Assembly: GCA_004020545.1 (NCBI GenBank)
Contig: SAQE01000012.1
Coordinates: forward strand, 1-64,000
Length of the DNA: 64,000 nucleotides
DNA from: Mesorhizobium sp.
GTDB lineage: Bacteria > Pseudomonadota > Alphaproteobacteria > Rhizobiales > Rhizobiaceae
Direction: 5' to 3'
Both the position numbers and the translations under genes were made by a program. A model generated the notes under the pieces. That model saw nothing but the letters and a program-made list of their open reading frames with translations. It did no database searches and was not told the origin of the DNA. Positions 8,527 to 15,809 of this stretch are shown here, one piece after another (the stretch's first letter is position 1; the number at the start of each line of letters is the position of its first letter).

Positions 8527-10404
8527 CTATCGTTCAAGGACATACGCACCGGGCGCCGCGCAAATCGCCTTCAAGTCGCCCGCGGCGCCGGACCGGTCGG
8601 CTGTGACCTCACGACCGGAGTGCCGCGCCAGCCATTCCACCCAGGCTGGCCACCAGGAGCCATATGTCACAGTCGCGCTGTTCGCCCATTTATCCGCGTC
8701 CGGACGGATATCCGCGTGGCGGCAGCTGAGTCGCCGGTAGGAACGGCCCGGGTGACCGGGCTCGGAAACGATGCCCGCATTGTGTCCGCCGCTTGTCAGG
8801 ACGAAGTCGATGTCGGTGTCGAGCAGGTAAGTCAGCTTGAAAACCGAGCGCCACGGCGCAACGTGATCCGTCTCGGTGCCGACCGCGAACACCGGCGATC
8901 GAATGTCTTCCAGATGGATGGGCCTGCCCCCGACACGAAAGCGCCCTTCGACAAGATCGTTGTCCAGATAAAGCTGCCGCAAATATTGCGACTGCATACG
9001 GAACGGCATCCGGGTGGAGTCGGCGTTCCAGGCCATGAGGTCGGTCATCGGAGCGCGCTGGCCGAGCAGGTATTCGCGCACGATGCGTGACCAGATCAGG
9101 TCCTGCGAGCGAAGCATTTGGAAAGCTCCAGCCATGCGGCGCTGATCGAGGGTGCCCTCGACCCACATCATGTCCTCGATCAGGGTGATCTGGCTCTCGT
9201 CCATGAAAAGGCCGAGTTCGCCTGGTTCTTCGAAATCGACCTGCGCAGCGAAAAGCGACAGGCTGGCAAATCGGTGATCGCCGTCGCGGGCCATTGCCGA
9301 CGCGGCAATCGACAGCAGTGTCCCGCCAAGGCAGTAGCCCACCCCGTGGATCCGGCTGCTCCCAGTCGCCTTCCCGACCTCATCCAAGGCCGCCATCACG
9401 CCGAGGCGGCGGTAGTCGTCCAGGGACAGTCCACTCTGATCGCTACTCGGATTGCGCCAGGAGATGCAGAAAACCGTATAGCCGCTCTGCACAAGGTAGC
9501 GGACCAGCGAGTTCCGCGGCGAAAGATCGAGAATGTAGTATTTCATGATCCAGGCGGGGGCTATGAGGATCGGCTCCTCCTTCACCGTGCCCGTCATTGG
9601 GGCATAGCGGATCAACTCGATCAGCTCGTTTCGGAAGATCACCTCGCCCGGCGTGATGGCGACCTCGATGCCTGGCCGAAACCGTTCCGCGCCGGCCGGG
9701 GGTTTGCCGTCGATCAGCCGAAGCAGGTCCTCGACGAAGTTGTTGGCCCCGCTTATGAAATTGGCGCCGTTTTCCTTAAAGGTCTTGTCGATGACCTCCG
9801 GGTTCAGCGAAGGGAAATTCGAAGGCGAAACGGTGTCCAGGATTTGCCGGCTGTAGAACTCGACGAGGCGCTCGTGCCTCCTGGTGACTCCCGGAAACCC
9901 GATGGTCGCATTGTGCCACCATTGCTGGGAGAGCAGGAAGGCTTGCTGCATGGCGTTGAAGGGGAAAACCTGCCACGCCTGGTGCTGGAACCTTCTATCT
10001 TGCGGCAAGGGCACGATCGTTGGCGCCGCCGCGCCCATTCCAAGCCCGCAGCGAAAGACAAAATCACTCAGCCTCGCAACCTTTTCGATCGCTTTGGCAC
10101 GGACCTCCCACTGCTTGCCCGGTGACGAGGACAGGTGCAGCAGCCAGTCCTGCCAGGCTTGCACGAGGCTGATCGGCGAAATGCCTCCAGTGAAGGCCGC
10201 CAGCAAGGCATGCAAGAACCGATCGACGTCGCGAAAGATGCCCCCGGCTTCATCGTCCGGCAGCGGCAGCACCGAGGCGCCGGTCGCAGTCACCGCGCCA
10301 TGCCCCGACTTTCGTCGCGCGCCCCCGTTCCCCGCCTCGTCGTAAACGCTCGGGACGGAGGACCGATCAGCAGGTTTCCGCCCCTTCTTCCTTGATCGCA
10401 ACAT
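8527..10404 (-). CDS. phaC: Poly(3-hydroxyalkanoate) synthase, class I-like
   Basis: This 625-residue enzyme polymerises hydroxyacyl-CoA into storage polyester at the granule surface. It has a PhaC N-terminal domain, then the lipase-like box GYCLGG with the catalytic Cys near residue 358, Asp near 513 (ETDHVAPW) and His near 541 (SGGHNAG), so the triad is complete. The ATG at 10404 is one base after the phasin stop codon, indicating translational coupling. Longer frames would overlap the phasin. It is probably expressed with the phasin from the perfect FNR box at 11037, which would link polymer storage to low oxygen. Confidence 0.93.
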   Translation of the reverse strand: MLRSRKKGRKPADRSSVPSVYDEAGNGGARRKSGHGAVTATGASVLPLPDDEAGGIFRDVDRFLHALLAAFTGGISPISLVQAWQDWLLHLSSSPGKQWEVRAKAIEKVARLSDFVFRCGLGMGAAAPTIVPLPQDRRFQHQAWQVFPFNAMQQAFLLSQQWWHNATIGFPGVTRRHERLVEFYSRQILDTVSPSNFPSLNPEVIDKTFKENGANFISGANNFVEDLLRLIDGKPPAGAERFRPGIEVAITPGEVIFRNELIELIRYAPMTGTVKEEPILIAPAWIMKYYILDLSPRNSLVRYLVQSGYTVFCISWRNPSSDQSGLSLDDYRRLGVMAALDEVGKATGSSRIHGVGYCLGGTLLSIAASAMARDGDHRFASLSLFAAQVDFEEPGELGLFMDESQITLIEDMMWVEGTLDQRRMAGAFQMLRSQDLIWSRIVREYLLGQRAPMTDLMAWNADSTRMPFRMQSQYLRQLYLDNDLVEGRFRVGGRPIHLEDIRSPVFAVGTETDHVAPWRSVFKLTYLLDTDIDFVLTSGGHNAGIVSEPGHPGRSYRRLSCRHADIRPDADKWANSATVTYGSWWPAWVEWLARHSGREVTADRSGAAGDLKAICAAPGAYVLER

Positions 10405-10405
10405 T

Positions 10406-10789
10406 TCAGGTCGCGAGAGTTGCGGCAGCCATGTCGTCGATCGTCGTTTCCGCCTCTTTCCGAACCCGCCCGGCGGCTTCGGAAGCCAGCTTGGCGCCGA
10501 TGGACGCGAACTTGCCGACCTCGCCGGCATAGTCGGAGGTGGCGTTCTGGACAAAGTTCGCGAACACGTCGAAGGCATCGACGAATTCATCGCCGCCCGT
10601 CAGTTTTTCGAGGAGCTTCAGATCATCCTCGAACCGCCGCTTGAGGAAGGATGCCCCTTCGATCTGGCAGCGCAGCGTCGCGCGCAGCGAATGGGCCTGC
10701 AGAGCGACAACCGCTCGCATGAATTTCTGCCCGGCACTGGCAAAAGGGGGCAGTTCCGACGCAGCAAATTCGTCTGCATTCCAGATCAT
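10406..10789 (-). CDS. Phasin (PHA granule-associated protein)
   Basis: This 127-residue protein has the phasin pattern: amphipathic helices without cysteine-rich or catalytic motifs, with FVDAFDVFANFVQNA and a long Ala/Glu/Lys helix (VRKEAETTIDD). Phasins coat polyhydroxyalkanoate granules and control their size. The start at 10789 has AGGA about seven bases upstream. It directly precedes phaC, which supports the call. Confidence 0.85.
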   Translation of the reverse strand: MIWNADEFAASELPPFASAGQKFMRAVVALQAHSLRATLRCQIEGASFLKRRFEDDLKLLEKLTGGDEFVDAFDVFANFVQNATSDYAGEVGKFASIGAKLASEAAGRVRKEAETTIDDMAAATLAT

Positions 10790-10813
10790 GATGTCTTCCT
10801 TTCGCTCTTGGCT

Positions 10814-10981
10814 TCAATGTCTTGTTTTCGGCTGGCGATGCCGAGAGTGGCGTCCGAAGCCGTAGCTTGCCGGCGGGTGTCTGCCTCTCCTGGACGGAGG
10901 CAGCTCGATATAGATCGCGGCCCCGGCGACAAAGGCGAGGCAGAGCACGGCACCCAAAAGGAGAATGTCTTCAGCAGACAT
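10814..10981 (-). CDS. Possible 55-residue single-span membrane protein
   Basis: A short frame opens with MSAEDILLLG, followed by a hydrophobic run to about residue 25 (AVLCLAFVAGAAIYI), then a basic, histidine- and arginine-rich tail. It would be a small inner-membrane protein. A perfect FNR box is centred 62 bp upstream of its ATG, the same spacing as for the genes at 2009 and 2176, and the phasin gene follows by 24 bp. There is no strong ribosome site. Coding status is therefore tentative. Confidence 0.4.
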   Translation of the reverse strand: MSAEDILLLGAVLCLAFVAGAAIYIELPPSRRGRHPPASYGFGRHSRHRQPKTRH

Positions 10982-11036
10982 GGCATCAGCGCCTGTTGGT
11001 TCCGATCAAACATCGCAGCATCCGTTGAAGCTGACA

Positions 11037-11050
11037 TTGATCGAGATCAA
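11037..11050. promoter_or_regulatory. Perfect FNR/FixK-type box upstream of the phasin-phaC operon
   Basis: TTGATCGAGATCAA is a perfect TTGAT-N4-ATCAA palindrome. By position it serves the minus-strand small ORF, phasin and phaC genes. Confidence 0.8.
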
Positions 11051-11104
11051 CCGGATTAAGTTGCATGCCCTCGGGCACCGTCCCAACGACCTCGCATCTC
11101 GGCT

Positions 11105-11118
11105 TTGACCGTGATCAA
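11105..11118. promoter_or_regulatory. FNR/FixK-type box upstream of the flavin-reductase-like gene
   Basis: TTGACCGTGATCAA matches TTGA-N6-TCAA. Its centre is about 80 bp upstream of the ATG at 11191. It forms a divergent pair with the box at 11037. Confidence 0.7.
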
Positions 11119-11190
11119 GGCGTGCGGCGGCATTGGGGGCAACAAGTCGATCCGAACGGTGTGTCGCGGATGCCTAGCGAGGTGACGGAG

Positions 11191-11724
11191 ATGAAGGAAC
11201 TGCCGCTTGCCGATGTGTATCGGCTGATTGAACCTGGCCCAGTCGTCCTGCTGTCGACCAGATCCAGCGGAGGCCGCGCCAACGTCATGACCATGTCATG
11301 GCACATGATGGTTGAGGTCGCGCCGCCGAGGATTGCCTGCATCGTGTCCAGCGGCGACCTCTCGTTCTTCACGTTGCGGAAAACAAAGGAATGCGTGATT
11401 GCGGTCCCCGCCGTCGAGCTGGCGGAGAAGGTCGTCAAGGTCGGCAACTGCTCCGGTCGGGATACCGACAAGTTCGCGACCACCTGGCTGACGCCGCTGC
11501 GCGCCGAGCGGGTGTCGGCGCCCCTGATCGCCGAGTGCTTCGCCAACCTCGAGTGCCGCGTCGTCGATACGAGACTGGTCAACAGATACAATCTGTTCGT
11601 CCTGGAAGTCCTCAAAGCCTGGATCGATCCGGCACAGCCGAAGCCGAAGACAATCCATCACATCGGGAACGGCGGCTTCATCGTGGATGGGGAAGTGATC
11701 CATTTCGAGTCCCGCATGCCCTGA
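11191..11724 (+). CDS. Flavin reductase-like (FMN-binding split-barrel) protein
   Basis: This 177-residue protein resembles the flavin reductase / FMN-binding split-barrel family: VVLLSTRSSGGRANVMTMSWHM near the N-terminus, a RIACIVSSGDLSFFTLRKTKE segment that would contact FMN, and NCSGRDTDKFATTW in the middle. It probably binds FMN and reduces a flavin or small substrate in the cytoplasm; the partner is not evident. The ATG at 11191 is chosen because GAGGTG lies six bases upstream; an ATG at 11170 is possible. An FNR-type box precedes it. Confidence 0.8.
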   Translation: MKELPLADVYRLIEPGPVVLLSTRSSGGRANVMTMSWHMMVEVAPPRIACIVSSGDLSFFTLRKTKECVIAVPAVELAEKVVKVGNCSGRDTDKFATTWLTPLRAERVSAPLIAECFANLECRVVDTRLVNRYNLFVLEVLKAWIDPAQPKPKTIHHIGNGGFIVDGEVIHFESRMP

Positions 11725-11742
11725 AGGCCATACGGCATCACT

Positions 11743-11756
11743 TTGATCGGCATCAA
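11743..11756. promoter_or_regulatory. Perfect FNR/FixK-type box upstream of the second usp
   Basis: TTGATCGGCATCAA is a perfect TTGAT-N4-ATCAA palindrome, centred 70 bp upstream of the ATG at 11819. Confidence 0.8.
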
Positions 11757-11818
11757 GGCGAGTTCGTCTCGGCAAATTAGCTTCGGACATCGAAACACTC
11801 GAACCGAAAGCCATATCG

Positions 11819-12643
11819 ATGAGCTACAAATCCATTCTCCTGAACCTTGGCATCGACGGTCCGATCGAACCGCTCGCTCTGGTCGGTATCGACCTTGCCA
11901 GGCGTTTCGACGCCCGCCTGATCGGATTCTGCGCCGCCGATGCTCCGTTGCCGGTGACGATGGCGCCGGAGGGAGCGGCAATTGCGGCCGAGCTCTGGGA
12001 GCAATCGCGGGATGAAATCCGGCAGCGGCTGAAGGACCTGCGCGGCAAGTTCGAGAATCTCGTCGCCGGGGCAGTCGAGACGGACTGGCGCGGCGCGGTC
12101 GAAAGTCCGGATGCCGCCATGGCGAGGAGTTCTCGTCTCGCCGACCTCATCGTTACCGGTGCCGCCCAGGGCGCGTCCACGGGCGATTCCTATCGCGCAG
12201 CCGATCCGGGCAGTTTGGTGTTGCGCGCCGGCAGACCCGTGCTGGTCGTGGCAAATGGCTCGGCGAGTCTGCCGACAGGCAGGGTCGTGGTGGCTTGGAA
12301 GGACACGCGTGAAGCGAGGCGTGCCGTGGCGGACGCTGTGCCGCTGATGGCCATGGCCAGTGAAGTCACGATCGCCGCGGTCGATCGCAATCCGGATGAT
12401 TGGATCAGGGACGGCGTCAAGGACGTTGCGCGTTTCCTCGACGGCCACGGCATCAAGGCGCGTACCGAAATCCTGAAGTCCGACGATGAAGGCAACCGCC
12501 TTGTCGATTTCCTCGCCTCGGTCCGTGCCGAACTGGTCGTCTCGGGCGCCTACGGACACAGCCGGTTGCGGGAATGGGTGTTCGGTGGGGTTACCCGCTC
12601 GTTGCTCGACGAGGTCTGGCTCAATCGGCTGATGTCGAGCTGA
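11819..12643 (+). CDS. Universal stress protein, tandem UspA domains
   Basis: This is a 274-residue tandem UspA protein with MSYKSILLNLG at the start of domain one, GRVVVAWKDTREARRAV opening domain two, and the nucleotide-binding signature GAYGHSRLREWVFGGVTRSLL near the end. It is expected to act in the cytoplasm as a stress-survival factor. It has its own perfect FNR box and is transcribed away from the phaC operon. It is clearly related to the 6573 gene but diverged, so it is not a recent duplicate. Confidence 0.9.
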   Translation: MSYKSILLNLGIDGPIEPLALVGIDLARRFDARLIGFCAADAPLPVTMAPEGAAIAAELWEQSRDEIRQRLKDLRGKFENLVAGAVETDWRGAVESPDAAMARSSRLADLIVTGAAQGASTGDSYRAADPGSLVLRAGRPVLVVANGSASLPTGRVVVAWKDTREARRAVADAVPLMAMASEVTIAAVDRNPDDWIRDGVKDVARFLDGHGIKARTEILKSDDEGNRLVDFLASVRAELVVSGAYGHSRLREWVFGGVTRSLLDEVWLNRLMSS

Positions 12644-12794
12644 TGCTGCGCCAGAAATCTCGCGCAAGCTGTTCACCTGGTCGCTGGGCCGGTGAAGCGC
12701 CGCCAGAATGTTGAAAGGTGGGGGCTCGCCAAGAGGCGTGACTTACCATACCGGCGCTTGGGCATGATCGAATCGACGTTTTCTTCTGGCGGGA

Positions 12795-12808
12795 TTGACC
12801 GAGATCAA
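12795..12808. promoter_or_regulatory. FNR/FixK-type box upstream of a 71-residue ORF
   Basis: TTGACCGAGATCAA matches TTGA-N6-TCAA. Its centre is about 67 bp upstream of the ATG at 12868, the only plus-strand frame that follows. Confidence 0.7.
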
Positions 12809-12867
12809 ACCCGACCTGCCCAATCAGTCACTATGGTTTGCCATTTGGCATTCGGGTACCCCACTTA

Positions 12868-13083
12868 ATGAGAAGCGCTGCTGCGAAGCTTGTCGATGTT
12901 TGCAATGCCCAAAGAAACAAGGGGGCGGACTTTCCAACGATCTGGAGGGACGTGCTGAAGACGCATCCGTGTGTGCGCGGACTGCCGATCCAAGACAGCC
13001 ACGAAGGTGGCCCGATCTTGAAGGTTCCCCTGATTACCGGCCAGTTTCTCGTGTTCCTCGGCTCGCATTTTTCTCTTTTGTAG
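12868..13083 (+). CDS. Small conserved-looking protein, 71 residues
   Basis: This frame starts MRSAAAKLVDVCNAQRNKGA and continues with DFPTIWRDVLKTHP and a C-terminal VPLITGQFLVFLG. The composition (Trp, Asp, regular hydrophobics) looks like a folded protein, and similar short proteins are recalled from rhizobia. Function is unknown. An FNR-type box is centred 67 bp upstream. There is no strong ribosome site. It fills an otherwise empty 529-bp gap between the usp gene and the host-attachment gene. Confidence 0.5.
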   Translation: MRSAAAKLVDVCNAQRNKGADFPTIWRDVLKTHPCVRGLPIQDSHEGGPILKVPLITGQFLVFLGSHFSLL

Positions 13084-13172
13084 ATTCTGCCCCATGCAGG
13101 CGGGTCCAACGTGGCCGCATTCGGTGCCCCGCTCCACAAGGCAAAGGGGCACCGATCAAAGCAGTTCGTCGG

Positions 13173-13577
13173 TCAGACCGTCAAAACGGCGTCCTTGATC
13201 GACTCGAGCGAATGTTTGACGAAGTCTTTGCCGATCTCGCCCGCGAGTTTCGCATTCAGTGAAGGCCGATAATGTTTTCGCATTTCGCCGAGCGTCCGGG
13301 GATCGGCGATCACCAGGATATGCTCATACGATTCCTCGAGCGCCTGATGGTTGAGATAGTTTGCAACGGATCCGGCGAAATTATCTTCTCGCAGCCGTGA
13401 CTCATCCGGATTGGCGGTGGAACTGCGATGCCTGCCGCCGGATCCGGTGTCAGCCACCTCGAGAACGGGATCCTCGATTTCGACCCAATCGAGATGAGGT
13501 TCGTGGCCTTTGGTGTGGAACAGCCGCAGCCTCTCGCCATCCGTGACCGCGACAAGGGTGGCATTGTTCAGGATCAT
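13173..13577 (-). CDS. Host attachment family protein
   Basis: This 134-residue protein is of the family named for attachment to host cells in Agrobacterium. It shows the family pattern: ATLVAVTDGERLRLF near the start, a charged middle (STANPDESRLREDNFAGSVANYL) and EHILVIADPRTLGEMRKHY, which resembles bacterial eRF1-like folds. The molecular function is not established. The ATG at 13577 has GGAG seven bases upstream. An FNR-type box at 13676 is centred 105 bp upstream, so it probably belongs to the same regulon. Confidence 0.85.
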   Translation of the reverse strand: MILNNATLVAVTDGERLRLFHTKGHEPHLDWVEIEDPVLEVADTGSGGRHRSSTANPDESRLREDNFAGSVANYLNHQALEESYEHILVIADPRTLGEMRKHYRPSLNAKLAGEIGKDFVKHSLESIKDAVLTV

Positions 13578-13675
13578 TGTGTTTCTCCGCAAACGGATCA
13601 GCTGGGATTTAGGGCGCTGTCCGATGAATTCATTGCTGTCGCGAGGCAGAAGATTCCAGATCCGGTCGCCTCGCC

Positions 13676-13689
13676 TTGACTTTGATCAA
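13676..13689. promoter_or_regulatory. FNR/FixK-type box upstream of the host-attachment gene
   Basis: TTGACTTTGATCAA matches TTGA-N6-TCAA. It lies between the minus-strand attachment gene and the stop of the ArsR gene. Confidence 0.65.
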
Positions 13690-13732
13690 AGGGACAGAGG
13701 CATGATCCGTTCACGACGCGCAGCGAGCAGCG

Positions 13733-14029
13733 TTAACTCGGGCAGAAGGCGGAATGTAATGCCTCGATCACGGTGAGCACCTCCGGCCGCGTAATCCGAT
13801 AGTAGACCGTCGTGCCCTCCCGGCGCGCCTCGACCAGCCCGTCCGCCCTCAACCGCATGAGCTGCTGCGACATCGGCACCTGGTCGATGTCAAGCAGGTC
13901 GCGCAACTCCGCCACCGAGCGCTCCTCGCCTCCCAGGGCGCAAAGCACGAGCAGCCGCTGCGGATGGGACAGGCTCTTGAGCAGTTCAGCCGCCTCTCCC
14001 GAGGCGGGGATCATTTCTCTTACATTCAT
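13733..14029 (-). CDS. ArsR-family thiol-switch repressor, BigR/SqrR type
   Basis: This is a winged-helix regulator of about 98 residues from the ATG at 14029. It contains LSHPQRLLVLC, the recognition region VPMSQQLMRLRADGLVEARREG and TVYYRI. Two cysteines, C30 (VLCAL) and C96 (SAFCPS), are 66 residues apart, the same spacing as the sulfide-sensing pair of SqrR and BigR. Those proteins form a polysulfide bridge and release DNA. It is divergent from an SQR-like gene, which fits sulfide control. Upstream ATGs in frame could add up to 43 residues; the start is uncertain because an inverted repeat overlaps it. Confidence 0.8.
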   Translation of the reverse strand: MNVREMIPASGEAAELLKSLSHPQRLLVLCALGGEERSVAELRDLLDIDQVPMSQQLMRLRADGLVEARREGTTVYYRITRPEVLTVIEALHSAFCPS

Positions 14030-14056
14030 GTTCTTGAATTTATGATTTTTGAATGT
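14022..14056. promoter_or_regulatory. AT-rich inverted repeat, candidate ArsR operator
   Basis: ACATTCA (14022-14028) and TGAATGT (14050-14056) are perfect inverted arms around a 21-bp AT-rich core that itself contains TTCTTGAA. It lies in the divergent promoter region and overlaps the likely start of the ArsR gene, as expected for autoregulation. Confidence 0.5.
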
Positions 14057-14122
14057 TACATGCAACCTGTGGATCGAGCTCATTTCGGCCTCACCATACA
14101 TTCGAGCCCGCCCATTGGGAAA

Positions 14123-14136
14123 TTGAGCCTGGTCAA
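14123..14136. promoter_or_regulatory. FNR/FixK-like box upstream of the SQR gene
   Basis: TTGAGCCTGGTCAA matches TTGA-N6-TCAA, centred about 70 bp upstream of the ATG at 14200. Together with the inverted repeat at 14022 it suggests dual control by sulfide and oxygen. Confidence 0.55.
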
Positions 14137-14199
14137 TGCGCCCGTGTGGCTTGCCCACACAATGGCGCGAGGATGAACTCCACGGGGAGGAAACCCATC

Positions 14200-15492
14200 A
14201 TGTCTCACATCGTCGTTCTCGGCGCCGGCCTCGGCGGCACCATTATGGCCTATGAAATGCGCGACAAGCTGCGCCGTGAGGACAGTTTGACCGTCGTCAA
14301 TCTCGGCACATCCTATTCCTTTGTGCCTTCCAACCCTTGGGTGGCCGTCGGCTGGCGGCAGCGCGATGACATCACCGTCGACCTGGCGGATACCTTCAAA
14401 CGGCGTGGCATAGCGCTGCGCCCGGAAGGCGCGAAGAAGGTGCATCCGAAGGAGAACCGCGTCGAGCTCAATGACGGTTCCTTCCTCGACTACGACTATC
14501 TCATCATCGCCACCGGCCCGGACCTCGCCTTCGACGAAGTGCCCGGCCTCGGGCCGTCGGGCCACACCCAGTCGATCTGCCACATCGACCACGCCGTCGC
14601 GACGAAGGACAAGTTCGACGAGTTGGTCCGCAAGCCAGGGCCTGTGATCATCGGCGCCGTCCAGGGCGCCTCCTGCTACGGGCCGGCCTACGAGTTCGCC
14701 TTCATCCTCGATACCGCGCTGCGCAAGGCCAGGGTGCGCGACCAGGTGCCGATGACGTTCGTGACGCCCGAGCCCTATATCGGACATCTCGGCCTCGACG
14801 GCGTCGGCGACACCAAGGGGCTGCTCGAAAGCGCCATGCGCGAGCGCCACATCAAGTGGATCACCAACGCCAAGGTAGCCTCGGTCGAGGCCGGCACGAT
14901 GCATGTCGAAGAGGTCAATGACGACGGCACGGTCAAGGCCAGGCACGATCTGCCTTTCGCCTTCTCGATGATGCTGCCGGCGTTCCGCGGGGTTTCCGCA
15001 CTGACGGGGGTCGAAGGCCTGGTCAATCCGCGCGGCTTCGTCACCATCGACAGATATCAGCGCAACCAGGCGCACCCGAACGTCTTCGCGATCGGCGTCT
15101 GCGTCGCCATCCCGCCTGTCGGCAAGACGCCGCTTCCGGTCGGCGTTCCCAAGACCGGCTTCATGATCGAATCCATGGTCACGGCCACCGCCGAAAACAT
15201 CGGCGCGCTGCTGCGTGGCGGGCAGCCCAGGGCCGTCGCCACGTGGAACGCGGTCTGCCTCGCCGACTTCGGCGACGAAGGCATCGCCTTCGTGGCGCAG
15301 CCGCAGATCCCGCCGCGCAACGTCAACTGGTCCTCGCAGGGCAAATGGGTCCACGCGGCCAAGGTCGGGTTCGAGAAATATTTCCTGCACAAGGTCCGGC
15401 AGGGGAAGAGCGAGACCTTCTACGAAGGGCTGGCGCTCGACATGCTCGGCATCAAGAAGCTCAAGGCGATCCATACCGAGCCGGCCGAATAG
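14200..15492 (+). CDS. Sulfide:quinone oxidoreductase-like flavoprotein
   Basis: This is a 430-residue FAD-dependent disulfide oxidoreductase. It has the dinucleotide fold at the N-terminus (VVLGAGLGG), LIIATGPDLAFDEVPGL, and three cysteines, C127, C159 and C353, close to the catalytic trio of known SQRs (about 124/156/347 in Aquifex). The enzyme oxidises sulfide to polysulfide and passes electrons to quinone at the inner face of the membrane. A GGGGAGG ribosome site precedes the ATG. It is followed by a DUF2892 membrane protein gene and is divergent from a BigR/SqrR-type repressor. Other flavocytochrome or NDH-2 relatives are less likely given the cysteines. Confidence 0.85.
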   Translation: MSHIVVLGAGLGGTIMAYEMRDKLRREDSLTVVNLGTSYSFVPSNPWVAVGWRQRDDITVDLADTFKRRGIALRPEGAKKVHPKENRVELNDGSFLDYDYLIIATGPDLAFDEVPGLGPSGHTQSICHIDHAVATKDKFDELVRKPGPVIIGAVQGASCYGPAYEFAFILDTALRKARVRDQVPMTFVTPEPYIGHLGLDGVGDTKGLLESAMRERHIKWITNAKVASVEAGTMHVEEVNDDGTVKARHDLPFAFSMMLPAFRGVSALTGVEGLVNPRGFVTIDRYQRNQAHPNVFAIGVCVAIPPVGKTPLPVGVPKTGFMIESMVTATAENIGALLRGGQPRAVATWNAVCLADFGDEGIAFVAQPQIPPRNVNWSSQGKWVHAAKVGFEKYFLHKVRQGKSETFYEGLALDMLGIKKLKAIHTEPAE

Positions 15493-15519
15493 GCAGGCTC
15501 ACATCCAAGGAGACATGAA

Positions 15520-15723
15520 ATGACCATCGACAAAGCCGTGCTGATGTTCGCCGGGTTCGTTGTGCTGATCTCGCTGGCGCTCGGCATCTACCATTCGCCC
15601 TACTGGTTCCTGCTGACCGCCTTCGCCGGCCTCAACATGATCCAGGCCTCCGTCACCGGCTTCTGCCCGGCGGCGATCGTGTTCAAGAAGCTCGGCTGCA
15701 AGTCGGGCGTCGCGTTCAAGTAG
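15520..15723 (+). CDS. DUF2892 (YgaP-type) membrane protein
   Basis: This 67-residue protein has two hydrophobic segments (about residues 6-24 and 28-45) and the family ending VTGFCPAAIVFKKLGCKSG with two cysteines. DUF2892 proteins form the membrane part of YgaP-type rhodaneses and often sit in sulfide/sulfane-sulfur operons. It is 27 bp downstream of the SQR gene on the same strand, so it is probably co-transcribed and may handle sulfane sulfur at the membrane (inference). Confidence 0.85.
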   Translation: MTIDKAVLMFAGFVVLISLALGIYHSPYWFLLTAFAGLNMIQASVTGFCPAAIVFKKLGCKSGVAFK

Positions 15724-15754
15724 CAGCCCGCCTTTCAGGAACCGCCGCCACGAA

Positions 15755-15781
15755 CCAGGAGGCGCATCATGCGCCTCCTGG
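15755..15781 (+). terminator. Perfect 13-bp inverted repeat after the SQR operon
   Basis: CCAGGAGGCGCAT and ATGCGCCTCCTGG flank a single C. The hairpin lies 32 bp after the DUF2892 stop and before the efflux operon. No long T-run follows, so termination is likely but not textbook. Confidence 0.55.
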
Positions 15782-15809
15782 ACCATTTCAACCGACCGGA
15801 ACAAGCGCA

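Noticed and set aside
10405-10590. N-terminal extension of PhaC overlapping the phasin gene
   Set aside because: The extra 62 residues are Ser-, Arg- and Pro-rich antiframe sequence; the ATG at 10404 coupled to the phasin stop is preferred.
12868-13262. Longer plus-strand frame 12795-13262
   Set aside because: Its translation is irregular with many Cys, Gly and Arg and overlaps the host-attachment gene; the 71-residue frame within the same stretch is more protein-like.
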